Positions 1 through 6,679 are shown, numbered from the stretch's first letter. The stretch: 38,539 nucleotides of DNA from Clostridium sardiniense (GCF_016907995.1 NZ_JAFBDA010000030.1:1-38539); one strand, 5' to 3'. Made by a program: numbers and translations. The notes: generated by a model from the sequence alone, not told the origin.

Positions 1-13
1 AAACTCTCAATAA
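1..13 (-). rRNA. 16S rRNA, first bases only (gene runs off the left edge)
   Basis: Read on the minus strand the edge ends in TTATTGAGAGTTT, the conserved 5' start of clostridial 16S rRNA just before the GATCCTGGCTCAG block. Only about 13 bases are inside. The mature 5' end is placed by alignment with the known E. coli end and may be off by one or two. The leader, boxA and promoter just upstream support the call. Confidence 0.8.
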
Positions 14-133
14 AAAGTTTAATCTTTTCACTCATAAAACTTACTTTAATAAAAAGAATTGCTGGTTGTTTAAATGTATTTCTATATTCTGTTCATTTTT
101 CAAAGATCAAATATCTTGTCACCCTTAAGCGAC
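14..133 (-). other. rRNA operon leader with boxA antitermination site
   Basis: This is the transcribed leader between the predicted start site (about 133) and the 16S gene. At 97-109 the minus strand reads TGATCTTTGAAAA, a close match to the boxA element of Gram-positive rRNA operons, where NusB/S10 and NusA bind so that RNA polymerase resists termination. The leader should also supply one side of the 16S processing stem; the other side lies outside the window. Confidence 0.75.
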
Positions 134-139
134 TTCCTT

Positions 140-168
140 ATCTTATCATCTCTGTGGAATAATGTCAA
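140..168 (-). promoter_or_regulatory. rRNA operon promoter (main)
   Basis: On the minus strand TTGACA (163-168) is separated by exactly 17 bp from TAAGAT (140-145). A consensus -35 with this spacing, just upstream of the boxA leader and 16S start, is what a strong vegetative rrn promoter looks like. Confidence 0.85.
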
Positions 169-244
169 CACATTTTTTTGTGTTTTTCTACACAATCTTT
201 TGTGTTTCGCACTGTTTCCCGGTGACAACATGGATTATTCTATC

Positions 245-273
245 ATAGTATTTACTCTACATAATTATGTAAC
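245..273 (-). promoter_or_regulatory. possible second upstream rRNA promoter
   Basis: GTTACA (268-273) and TACTAT (245-250) on the minus strand are 17 bp apart, about 105 bp upstream of the main promoter. rRNA operons often have tandem promoters, but both hexamers match only four of six consensus bases, so this is tentative. Confidence 0.3.
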
Positions 274-967
274 ATCTATTTATTGAATATTATATTTAAA
301 ATTCTTTAATTTATTCAATTTTTCTATATTTTTCTCATATAGATACACTTGGATAAGTTTTTCTTAATATTATTATTAAATTGTATATATTTGTATTATA
401 TTTAAGCCTTTTGTCACTTCTATTTTTAATGACTACTTATATTTTGTTATATATTATATTTATATTGCTTATAAATTTATTTACAATGAATGTTATTCTT
501 AACACTTAGCTACTTAACTATATAAGTAATATATAAACTTAAAGAATAAATAGAACATATAAAAGTCTTCATAATTCTAAATATAAATTAAAACCTAAAA
601 GAATTTAAATATGATACTTATTTAAGTAAAATTATGATTATAAATATTGTAAAAGATATAGTGATAAAAATGAAAGTAGAATAATACATCTGCAAAGTAT
701 GATAAAAATCACCCATATAACACATATCCTTCCCCTACTAATTATTAAGGTATTATTTTAAAATAATTAGTATTAATATATATTTGCTATAGTTATGCTA
801 TATATTCAACCCACTGAATAATGAAATATTAATTTATTCTCCACTAGATAAAGCTACATTAAAACATAATGTGTGAGATTTATTTTTAGTTGAATCTCAA
901 ACTGAAAACTATGAAATTAAAATTCAATATATTTCACTTCCTAATTCTATTTTTCAGATAAATTAAT
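274..967. other. AT-rich intergenic stretch, nothing recognised
   Basis: About 700 bases between the rRNA promoter and the end of the MgtC-family gene. It is very AT-rich with stops in all frames. I see no gene, tRNA remnant or convincing repeat here. Confidence 0.6.
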
Positions 968-1016
968 AAAAAGATAGCTATACTTAATCATTATCAATCA
1001 AATATATCTATCTTTT
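968..1016 (-). terminator. possible terminator of the MgtC-family gene
   Basis: An imperfect inverted repeat (arms 968-982 and 1003-1016, about 13 pairs with a mismatch, 20-nt loop) lies 40 bp after the stop codon of the minus-strand gene. On that strand it is followed by TTTTATTAATTT. The long loop makes it a modest candidate. Confidence 0.45.
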
Positions 1017-1055
1017 ATTTCAACTCTCTTTTTAGTTCGAAAATAATTGATTATT

Positions 1056-1793
1056 CTATTTCATTCTCCTACTTACTCCACCTTTATTTAATAATTTTAG
1101 ACCTAATATATGCTCTCCTGAAGATAAATCACATATTAATAAATTTAAATCAATATTTTGAGGAGCTAAAATAGTGTATACACAAGTATTTTCAAAATTA
1201 TGCTCTCCTCTATTTTCATTTATTAAATTAAACTCTATATTTTCTATATTTATTTCCATATCTATCAAACAATCATCAATCTCTTTTATAGCCTCAATTT
1301 TATTATCATATTTTACTTCAAATTTTATTTCTTCTAATTTAGTTATAAATTTATTTTGGAAGGTCTTTAAAAATACTAATGCAATAACTATCCCAATTGC
1401 ACTTAATATACTTATAGTATAAAATCCCATACCAATAGCTAGTCCAACACAAGCAACTGCCCATATTGATGCTGCTGTTGTAAGACCTTTAACCGAACCT
1501 TTATTTCTTATTATTGTACCAGCTCCTAAAAACCCTATTCCTGATATTACTTGAGCACTTATTCTTCCCAAATCAACACTTAACATCCCTGAAATCTCTG
1601 GAGTCTCTGTTATTCCTTTGATAATTGAATATCCAAGTTCTACTTCAATTAAAGCAGTTACAGTTGCTCCAATACATACTAGTATATGGGTTCTGAATCC
1701 AGCTGGTCTATTTTTAAATTCTCTATCATATCCTACCACTCCGCCAATTACTATTGCTAATAACAATCTAGTAGCTATATCTTCAATACTCAT
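1056..1793 (-). CDS. MgtC/SapB family membrane protein
   Basis: A 245-residue protein of the MgtC/SapB family. The N-terminal ~140 residues form the hydrophobic domain with about five membrane spans and carry the family signatures: RPAGFRTHILVCIGA near residue 30, and ISGIGFLGAGTII followed by VKGLTTAASIWAVA near residues 80-115. The C-terminal ~90 residues are hydrophilic, as in family members with a small ACT-like cytosolic domain. Members are linked to growth at low magnesium and, in Salmonella, to inhibition of the F-type ATPase; many are uncharacterised, so the physiological role here is not fixed. AGGAAG ten bases upstream supports the start. It appears monocistronic, with an rRNA operon downstream. 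Confidence 0.88.
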   Translation of the reverse strand: MSIEDIATRLLLAIVIGGVVGYDREFKNRPAGFRTHILVCIGATVTALIEVELGYSIIKGITETPEISGMLSVDLGRISAQVISGIGFLGAGTIIRNKGSVKGLTTAASIWAVACVGLAIGMGFYTISILSAIGIVIALVFLKTFQNKFITKLEEIKFEVKYDNKIEAIKEIDDCLIDMEINIENIEFNLINENRGEHNFENTCVYTILAPQNIDLNLLICDLSSGEHILGLKLLNKGGVSRRMK

Positions 1794-1812
1794 AATATAT
1801 ATTCTTCCTAAC

Positions 1813-1841
1813 CATATATTCTATATAATACATTTTATCAA
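1813..1841 (-). promoter_or_regulatory. possible promoter of the MgtC-family gene
   Basis: Minus-strand TTGATA (1836-1841) and TATATG (1813-1818) are 17 bp apart and end 20 bp before the start codon. The -10 is imperfect and the region is AT-rich, so confidence is low. Confidence 0.35.
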
Positions 1842-2093
1842 TATAGATATATAATTATGATTGTATATCTATTTATCTCTCATTAAGATTTTCTAATAAT
1901 TTATAGCATACAGAATATACATAGATTAATTTTATCTTATTTTTTATTGAACGCTTTATAATATAAATAAATTGTTTTTAACAAATAGAAAATGAAAATT
2001 AATCATAATTTGATTTAAATTACATTAATTAGATTTTAAAAGCTATATAATTCAATTAAGGATTATATAAGAAATTAATTTGAGGTGATGAAG

Positions 2094-2390
2094 ATGAAAA
2101 GAGAAAAACTGAATTTATTTAAAGAAAAGACAAATATCAAAAATTTAGTTGTTAAAAACAATAATTTTATATCTGTATATCTTAATTGTAAAGCTGGTGA
2201 AGGATTACCAAATCATACTCATGAAAAAATGGCTCAATTAGTTGTACTTGAAGGAAAGTTTAAAATAGAATTTGAAGATGGAGGAAGATATGAGTTATCA
2301 AAAGGAGAACTTCTTTCATTTGATTCGAATGTAATGCATAATGTAGTCGCATTAGAAGAATCAAAAGCATTAGTAACATTTGGAGTGTAA
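2094..2390 (+). CDS. small cupin-domain protein
   Basis: A 98-residue single-domain cupin (beta-barrel). Motif 1 is seen as GEGLPNHTHEKMAQ with LEGKFKIEF after it; the two His of HTH are likely metal ligands and a Gln stands where the family often has Glu. Motif 2 is LSKGELLSFDSNVMHNV, whose His would complete the site. Stand-alone cupins of this size range from sugar-binding to oxidoreductase-like proteins, and no substrate can be assigned. The frame opens at a GTG at 2085, but the GAGGTG ribosome site at 2082-2087 overlaps that codon; the ATG at 2094 has the right spacing (6 nt) and is chosen. It is followed by a strong terminator and is monocistronic. Confidence 0.8.
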   Translation: MKREKLNLFKEKTNIKNLVVKNNNFISVYLNCKAGEGLPNHTHEKMAQLVVLEGKFKIEFEDGGRYELSKGELLSFDSNVMHNVVALEESKALVTFGV

Positions 2391-2409
2391 TTTATAATTT
2401 TCATAACAA

Positions 2410-2443
2410 AAAGACCTGTAGAAATTCTATAGGTCTTTATTTT
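2410..2443. terminator. bidirectional terminator after the cupin gene
   Basis: Twelve-pair hairpin (2410-2421 with 2427-2438, loop 5 nt). On the plus strand TTTATTTT follows; on the minus strand the T-tract is better (TCTTTTTGTT). It touches the duplicated tRNA-Arg end at 2442, so it may originally have terminated the tRNA-Arg transcript coming from the right before the 2442-5127 element separated them. Confidence 0.85.
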
Positions 2444-2480
2444 GGTGCACCTAGCAAGATTCGAACTCGCGACCTGTGGA
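2442..2480 (-). repeat. 39-bp direct repeat: duplicated 3' part of tRNA-Arg (candidate att site)
   Basis: These 39 bases are identical to 5089-5127, which covers the tRNA-Arg gene from the 3' arm of its anticodon stem through CCA plus one more base. Homology stops abruptly at 2481. A free-standing 3' tRNA end in the same orientation as the intact gene is the classic footprint of tyrosine-recombinase integration. Confidence 0.85.
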
Positions 2481-2696
2481 AAGGAAATATATAATTTTAT
2501 TATCGTTTATATCATACTTACTCCTGGTTATATAGCTATTATAATTTTAATTATTTTATAAACAATCTTATTTTATAAGGGGTAAAGTTTTTAATATATT
2601 CTTATTAATTACTCTCCTGATCTATTATATATAATTTATATACCCAATTATATTTTACTTATATTAACTTATAATTGAATTAGGAGTGTAATAAAT

Positions 2697-3184
2697 TTGA
2701 AAAGTAAAAAGATATCACTATCGTATTTATTAATAATAATTATAGGATTAGTTTTGTTTTCTTTACCCAGGAGTTATATTGCCACAACTCTTTTAGATGC
2801 ATTTATTTTAATATTCTTAATTACTTACTTTAACTTCAATAGAAAAGAAAAAATAATCTTTACATTTTTTATTTTCATATCTATGTTTCTATTATCTTTA
2901 GATATAAAAATTATTTTGAAATCTATAAAGTATTATGTTATATAGACACATATAGTATTTACTCTGAATTTATATTAGATATATTAAGCTTAATCAATCT
3001 TCCTTTTTGTGGTGTTTTCGAATTTCTACACAAACATAATATTTTAAACTTTAAGCTTTATGCAATTATAATATATTTAGCAATAATAAATTTTACAATA
3101 ATTACTTTTAATATCTTTAAACATAAAACTCGAAAAAAGAGAGGATTAATCCTCTCTAAAACATTTAAATCCATTTATAGCTAA
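2697..3184 (+). pseudogene. small membrane protein interrupted by a frameshift
   Basis: The first part (2697-2942) starts at TTG after AGGAG and encodes 82 residues with two to three hydrophobic segments. A stop follows at 2943, but the -1 frame is open across the junction and continues for about 80 more codons to 3184, again strongly hydrophobic (for example LINLPFCGVFEFL and IIIYLAIINFTIITF). An open frame this long is unlikely by chance in such AT-rich DNA. The simplest reading is one protein of about 160 residues with four membrane spans, broken by a one-base indel, perhaps in the A run at 2906-2910. I do not recognise the family. Alternatives are two separate small genes, a sequencing error, or programmed frameshifting. 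Confidence 0.45.
3132..3157 (-). terminator. minus-strand terminator with no obvious gene
   Basis: A perfect 20-bp palindrome (3138-3157, GAGAGGA stem arms) followed on the minus strand by TTTTTT. On the plus strand there is no T-tract. It points at a minus-strand transcript from the 3185-3770 spacer, where I find no convincing gene. Confidence 0.55.
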
Positions 3185-3768
3185 ATATGCTACCATAATT
3201 TCCAAAACATACCTTGTTATTATATGAATTTTACATTGCAAATTATGCTATTTCTATATTTTACATTATTATTTTTATAGTAATATCTTATTAATTAATC
3301 TACTTATTCCATAATATATCATATCCTTATATCTAAATATTATTAACTTAAACACTACATATAAATTTATTTTAGCTCTAACAGGATTAATAATCTTTCT
3401 TTTATTACTAGCCTAACATTGAGTTAATCCTAACTCTTCTATATATACTCCCCTTATTATGTATAGCTCTTAAGTAAGTACCTTCCATCTTATATACATC
3501 TTCCAAGCTAACCCCATATCATCAATTTATAGGGCGTTAAATACTTTACGCCCACATATAAGTAAAAGGATATGAAATTTATTAATACCCACTCATCACT
3601 ATATATTAATCTTAGTATTTTAAAATACTTACTCTGGTTTCCATCTAACATATTTTTCCCCAACAGTATAATTTTATCATATTCCTACAATAAATTGCAG
3701 TCTTTTAATTATCTATCACTTATATTACTATTTAATTATCAACATTCTATTAAAAAGGAGGGTTTTTT
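3185..3768. other. long spacer with a hairpin and a dyad, no gene recognised
   Basis: Within the element remnant. It holds a GC-rich hairpin at 3532-3553 (GGGCGT/ACGCCC, 10-nt loop, no T-tract) and the repeat unit at 3555-3632. A short open frame at 3572 has no ribosome site and low-complexity AT-driven content, so I do not call it. Functionally this is the upstream region of the secreted-protein gene at 3769. Confidence 0.5.
3555..3632 (+). repeat. diverged repeat, copy A, containing a 16-bp palindrome
   Basis: Two blocks, CATATAAGTAAAAGGATAT (from 3555) and the stretch 3609-3632, recur in the same order and at similar spacing at 4789-4874. The second block contains the perfect palindrome AGTATTTTAAAATACT at 3614-3629. 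It lies about 140-210 bp upstream of the secreted-protein gene. Confidence 0.45.
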
Positions 3769-4425
3769 ATGAAAAACAAAAGTAACTTTATAAAAATTAT
3801 AGCTATAATGATATTATTTTGTCTCTCTTCTCAAGTAGCTGCATTTGCAGACAATATCCCTCCTTCAAATAATGATATTATAGCCTACATAGACGGAATA
3901 GGGTTAACTAAAAATGACATAAATGAAGATGGGGAAATAAAAAACACGCCTAAAGCAATGCCTAAAGCTAATATAAGTGGTGGTGGTGGTGCTACTAATA
4001 GACTTCCTTCAGGTAAAAGCAGTGCTCTTATTCAAAAGCGACTTGGTGCTCCAAGATTTTCACAACAAGTAGATGATTACTATATGACAGTATCACAAGC
4101 AAAAGATGCAGCATATGCATTAAACTCAAGTACAGTTATTAAAACTGTTGCTAATACAATAGTTTCTAATGTTGTTGGTTCAGTAGCTAAACACATAGCC
4201 AAGCCTTATAGTTATATAACTATGTTTTCTGCATTGCCTAGAATAAGTGCAGGTACAAAAATTAATAATTTAACAAAAAAAAATAAAAAGGTTCGATTAA
4301 GAATAATAAAGAATCCTAACGGTACTTTCTATAATGTAAGCGAATGGGATGGACGAACTCTAGACTTCAAGTTAACAAATAACAATGTTACTAAAGAAGT
4401 TATTTTTAATAAACAATATAGGTAG
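3769..4425 (+). CDS. secreted protein of unknown function
   Basis: A 218-residue protein with a clear signal peptide: basic start, hydrophobic core at about residues 10-24, likely cleavage after AFA near residue 27. The mature part begins with a Pro/Asn/Asp/Lys-rich linker (about 28-65) and a short Gly run. A segment rich in small and hydrophobic residues follows (about 120-160, VAN, IVSNVVGSVAKHIAK), then a basic stretch (TKKNKKVRLRIIK) and a C-terminal NGTFYNVSEWDGRTLDF motif. I do not recognise the family. AGGAGGG sits 6 nt before the ATG. It overlaps by two bases the ribosome site of the broken zinc-ribbon gene downstream, so the two formed an operon. A secreted bacteriocin-like or surface role is possible but unproven. 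Confidence 0.75.
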   Translation: MKNKSNFIKIIAIMILFCLSSQVAAFADNIPPSNNDIIAYIDGIGLTKNDINEDGEIKNTPKAMPKANISGGGGATNRLPSGKSSALIQKRLGAPRFSQQVDDYYMTVSQAKDAAYALNSSTVIKTVANTIVSNVVGSVAKHIAKPYSYITMFSALPRISAGTKINNLTKKNKKVRLRIIKNPNGTFYNVSEWDGRTLDFKLTNNNVTKEVIFNKQYR

Positions 4426-4433
4426 GTGATAAT

Positions 4434-4715
4434 ATGTTTAAATGTTGTAATTGTGACTATAAATTCAAATGAAATGAAGTTAAAAGACTAGAAACAACTT
4501 GCCCAAGTATCAGATGTCCAAGATGTAGGACTTTAAATAAAGAAAGCTCCATGAGTAAATGGCTTAAGAAGATATTAAATACTTTAACTCTATTTATAGG
4601 CTACATACTTTGGTTTAATATATCTGAAAAAATGGCTATATTCATTATAATCTTATGGGGAATATTTTTATTTAAAGGAACTCCTATACTAACAACTTTA
4701 AAAAAAGCTGATTAA
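4434..4715 (+). pseudogene. zinc-ribbon membrane protein gene with an in-frame stop
   Basis: After AGGTGAT at 4424-4430, the frame from ATG 4434 reads a CxxC zinc knuckle (MFKCCNCDYKFK), then TGA at codon 13, then continues in frame for 80 codons. The continuation holds a second Cys pair (CPSIRCPRC) and two hydrophobic segments near the C-terminus (LTLFIGYILWF, MAIFIIILWGIFLF), ending at 4713-4715. The two halves of one zinc ribbon on either side of the stop show a single gene of 93 codons with a TGG-to-TGA change. Selenocysteine is unlikely since the position is not a Cys of the ribbon. Translation could restart inside, but the ribbon would be lost. Confidence 0.7.
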
Positions 4716-4718
4716 AGA

Positions 4719-4743
4719 AGAGGGCTCAAGCTCTCTTTTTTTG
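4719..4743 (+). terminator. terminator of the secreted-protein operon
   Basis: Hairpin AGAGGGCT/AGCTCTCT (4719-4726 with 4729-4736, one G-U pair) followed by seven Ts, four bases after the stop of the zinc-ribbon frame. Confidence 0.85.
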
Positions 4744-4788
4744 TTAATTATATTAATATCACCTATATTTAGCCTCATCAAATTATGT

Positions 4789-4874
4789 CATATATAAATA
4801 AAAGGATATAAACTCTCTCCATCCCCTTAAATTAAACTTCCTATGTCTATCTTAGTATTATCTAAAATACTTAC
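4789..4874 (+). repeat. diverged repeat, copy B, with an 18-bp dyad
   Basis: Matches 3555-3632 in two blocks: 4789-4812 and 4849-4874. The second contains AGTATT and AATACT arms (4854-4859 and 4866-4871). The whole 4744-5041 spacer otherwise shows no gene. It may be a remnant of a duplicated upstream region. Confidence 0.4.
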
Positions 4875-5041
4875 CATAATATAATTTTAATACTTCTCGT
4901 TCATGTTTAGATACTTATTCACACGCTTTAAGCAATATAAAAGAAAATGTATCAAGTAAATTAAATGATTTATACTTATCACTGGACGTTAAATAATGTT
5001 CTTTTTTGTGATAAAAATGCTTTATAAAAAGCTATAATGTG

Positions 5042-5076
5042 TAAAAAGAGGGGTAAAGCTTGAACTCTACTCCTCT
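5042..5076 (-). terminator. terminator after tRNA-Arg
   Basis: On the minus strand a hairpin (arms 5068-5076 and 5047-5055, one mismatch, 12-nt loop) is followed by TTTTTAC, starting 14 bp after the tRNA-Arg 3' end. It lies just inside the element boundary, so it would be supplied by the inserted DNA. Confidence 0.55.
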
Positions 5077-5088
5077 AACCTATTGATA

Positions 5089-5127
5089 TTGGTGCACCTA
5101 GCAAGATTCGAACTCGCGACCTGTGGA
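5089..5127 (-). repeat. 39-bp direct repeat inside intact tRNA-Arg (candidate att site)
   Basis: Exact partner of 2442-2480. It covers the tRNA from the anticodon stem 3' arm to the CCA end plus one flanking base. Confidence 0.85.
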
Positions 5128-5166
5128 TTCGAAGTCCATCGCTCTATCCAGCTGAGCTATAGGTGC
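5090..5166 (-). tRNA. tRNA-Arg (anticodon TCG)
   Basis: 77-nt cloverleaf with CCA encoded. Acceptor GCACCTA pairs with TAGGTGC; the anticodon loop CTTCGAA gives TCG, reading CGA and by wobble CGN. It has its own promoter at 5177-5205 and is separated from the array by two terminators. Its 3' part is duplicated at 2442. Confidence 0.95.
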
Positions 5167-5176
5167 TTATTTTATA

Positions 5177-5205
5177 ATTATAATCATTTCTAATTCAAAT
5201 TTCCA
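5177..5205 (-). promoter_or_regulatory. promoter of tRNA-Arg(TCG)
   Basis: Minus-strand TATAAT (5177-5182) with TGGAAA (5200-5205) 17 bp upstream. A start near 5170 gives a leader of only a few bases, usual for a single tRNA. Confidence 0.6.
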
Positions 5206-5255
5206 CATCAATTCTTTAAATCTACTTAATAGTATAAATTTTACATAACAAATTT

Positions 5256-5311
5256 AAAAAGATATCCACAAAAAACAAATGAAAAATAATATTTGTTGTG
5301 GATATCTTTTT
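5256..5311. terminator. 16-bp inverted repeat, terminator-like
   Basis: Arms 5256-5271 and 5296-5311 pair perfectly (AAAAAGATATCCACAA and its complement), with A and T tracts at the outer ends so it could stop transcription from either side. It lies between the tRNA array terminator and the tRNA-Arg promoter and insulates them. Confidence 0.65.
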
Positions 5312-5352
5312 ACCAATTGTGGATTTTATCAAACACTTTTATATTTTAGGGA

Positions 5353-5383
5353 TAAAAAAAACAACTAAAAACTAGTTGTTTTT
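5353..5383 (-). terminator. terminator of the tRNA array
   Basis: Ten-pair stem AAAAACAACT/AGTTGTTTTT (5374-5383 with 5357-5366) with a 7-nt loop and further Ts on the minus strand, two bases after the last tRNA-Gly gene. Confidence 0.85.
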
Positions 5384-5385
5384 GT

Positions 5386-5459
5386 TGGAGCGGGTGAAGG
5401 GAATCGAACCCTCGTGGCTAGCTTGGAAGGCTAGAGCTTTACCATTAAGCAACACCCGC
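5386..5459 (-). tRNA. tRNA-Gly (TCC), copy nearest the array end
   Basis: 74 nt with CCA. Acceptor GCGGGTG/CACCCGC; anticodon loop CTTCCAA gives TCC. Four identical-looking copies exist in the array (also 6080, 6684, 7010). Confidence 0.95.
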
Positions 5460-5464
5460 ATATA

Positions 5465-5539
5465 TGGAGCAGAAGACGGGACTCGAACCCGCAACATCCA
5501 CCTTGGCAAGGTGGCGCTCTACCATTGAGCCACTTCTGC
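5465..5539 (-). tRNA. tRNA-Gly (GCC)
   Basis: 75 nt with CCA. Anticodon loop TTGCCAA gives GCC. Second copy at 6160. Confidence 0.95.
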
Positions 5540-5564
5540 ATATATTTTATATTAATTTAATTAA

Positions 5565-5648
5565 TGGTGCAGGTGAAGGGAGTCGAACCCCCACGCCTAA
5601 GGCGCTAGATCCTAAGTCTAGTGCGTCTGCCAATTCCGCCACACCTGC
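5565..5648 (-). tRNA. tRNA-Leu (TAG)
   Basis: 84 nt with a long variable arm typical of tRNA-Leu and CCA encoded. Anticodon loop CTTAGGA gives TAG. Second copy at 6263. Confidence 0.95.
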
Positions 5649-5665
5649 ACGTTATTTAATTAAAT

Positions 5666-5741
5666 TGGTGGCTCGCCCGGGAATCGAACCCGGGACACCA
5701 TGATTAAAAGTCATGTGCTCTACCGACTGAGCTAGCGAACC
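5666..5741 (-). tRNA. tRNA-Lys (TTT)
   Basis: 76 nt with CCA. Anticodon loop CTTTTAA gives TTT. Second copy at 6364. Confidence 0.95.
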
Positions 5742-5749
5742 ATATTATT

Positions 5750-5824
5750 TGGCAGGGATAGCAGGATTTGAACCTACGAATACCACAGTCAAAGTGTGGT
5801 GCCTTACCGCTTGGCGATATCCCT
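5750..5824 (-). tRNA. tRNA-Gln (TTG)
   Basis: 75 nt with CCA, discriminator G and A1-U72. Anticodon loop CTTTGAC gives TTG. Second copy at 6445. Its cognate GlnRS gene is at 28086. Confidence 0.95.
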
Positions 5825-5827
5825 ACA

Positions 5828-5904
5828 TGGGGTGAATGATGGGACTCGAACCCACGACAACCAGAACCACAATCTGGCGCTCTACCAACTGAACTACATT
5901 CACC
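5828..5904 (-). tRNA. tRNA-His (GTG)
   Basis: 77 nt including the encoded G-1 typical of tRNA-His, opposite discriminator C. Anticodon loop TTGTGGT gives GTG. Second copy at 6523. Confidence 0.95.
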
Positions 5905-5913
5905 ATCATATTT

Positions 5914-5989
5914 TGGTGCGCCATCAGGGATTCGAACCCGGGACACCCTGATTAAGAGTCAGGTGCTCTACCAACTGAGCTAATAGCGC
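5914..5989 (-). tRNA. tRNA-Lys (CTT)
   Basis: 76 nt with CCA. Anticodon loop CTCTTAA gives CTT. It is the only gene of the 5386-6073 block missing from the duplicate block, so one block lost it or the other gained it. Confidence 0.95.
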
Positions 5990-5996
5990 ATAATAA

Positions 5997-6073
<77 letters not shown>

Positions 6074-6079
6074 ATGTAT

Positions 6080-6153
6080 TGGAGCGGGTGAAGGGAATCG
6101 AACCCTCGTGGCTAGCTTGGAAGGCTAGAGCTTTACCATTAAGCAACACCCGC
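6080..6153 (-). tRNA. tRNA-Gly (TCC)
   Basis: 74 nt, same sequence as the 5386 copy; anticodon TCC. Confidence 0.95.
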
Positions 6154-6159
6154 ATATAT

Positions 6160-6234
6160 TGGAGCAGAAGACGGGACTCGAACCCGCAACATCCACCTTG
6201 GCAAGGTGGCGCTCTACCATTGAGCCACTTCTGC
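6160..6234 (-). tRNA. tRNA-Gly (GCC)
   Basis: 75 nt, duplicate of 5465-5539; anticodon GCC. Confidence 0.95.
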
Positions 6235-6262
6235 GTATGCTATATTCAATTAATTTAATTAA

Positions 6263-6346
6263 TGGTGCAGGTGAAGGGAGTCGAACCCCCACGCCTAAGG
6301 CGCTAGATCCTAAGTCTAGTGCGTCTGCCAATTCCGCCACACCTGC
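6263..6346 (-). tRNA. tRNA-Leu (TAG)
   Basis: 84 nt, duplicate of 5565-5648; anticodon TAG. Confidence 0.95.
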
Positions 6347-6363
6347 ACGTTATTTAATTAAAT

Positions 6364-6439
6364 TGGTGGCTCGCCCGGGAATCGAACCCGGGACACCATG
6401 ATTAAAAGTCATGTGCTCTACCGACTGAGCTAGCGAACC
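6364..6439 (-). tRNA. tRNA-Lys (TTT)
   Basis: 76 nt, duplicate of 5666-5741; anticodon TTT. Confidence 0.95.
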
Positions 6440-6444
6440 ATCTA

Positions 6445-6519
6445 TGGCAGGGATAGCAGGATTTGAACCTACGAATACCACAGTCAAAGTGTGGTGCCTT
6501 ACCGCTTGGCGATATCCCT
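6445..6519 (-). tRNA. tRNA-Gln (TTG)
   Basis: 75 nt, duplicate of 5750-5824; anticodon TTG. Confidence 0.95.
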
Positions 6520-6522
6520 ACA

Positions 6523-6599
6523 TGGGGTGAATGATGGGACTCGAACCCACGACAACCAGAACCACAATCTGGCGCTCTACCAACTGAACTACATTCACC
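6523..6599 (-). tRNA. tRNA-His (GTG)
   Basis: 77 nt with G-1, duplicate of 5828-5904; anticodon GTG. Confidence 0.95.
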
Positions 6600-6602
6600 A
6601 TA

Positions 6603-6679
<77 letters not shown>

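Larger units (their letters stand above)
2442..5127. mobile_element. remnant of an element integrated into tRNA-Arg
   Basis: About 2.65 kb bounded by the 39-bp direct repeats at 2442-2480 and 5089-5127. The intact tRNA is at the right with its 3' end facing inward, and the orphan 3' end is at the left, as expected after site-specific integration. Contents: a frameshifted membrane protein, a secreted protein gene, a nonsense-interrupted zinc-ribbon gene, and long AT-rich spacers with diverged repeats. No integrase, excisionase or replication gene is visible, so it is probably a decayed or satellite element that cannot move alone. The boundaries are seen in the sequence; the mobile origin is inferred. 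Confidence 0.7.

Noticed and set aside
74..286. 70-codon open frame on the plus strand at the left edge
   Set aside because: It lies across the rRNA operon leader and promoter on the opposite strand and has no ribosome site.
3572..3772. 66-codon open frame before the secreted-protein gene
   Set aside because: No ribosome site, AT-driven composition, and it overlaps the repeat unit and the ribosome site of the next gene.
4470..4472. In-frame TGA read as selenocysteine
   Set aside because: The position is not one of the ribbon Cys residues and I see no insertion-element hairpin right after it; a nonsense change is simpler.
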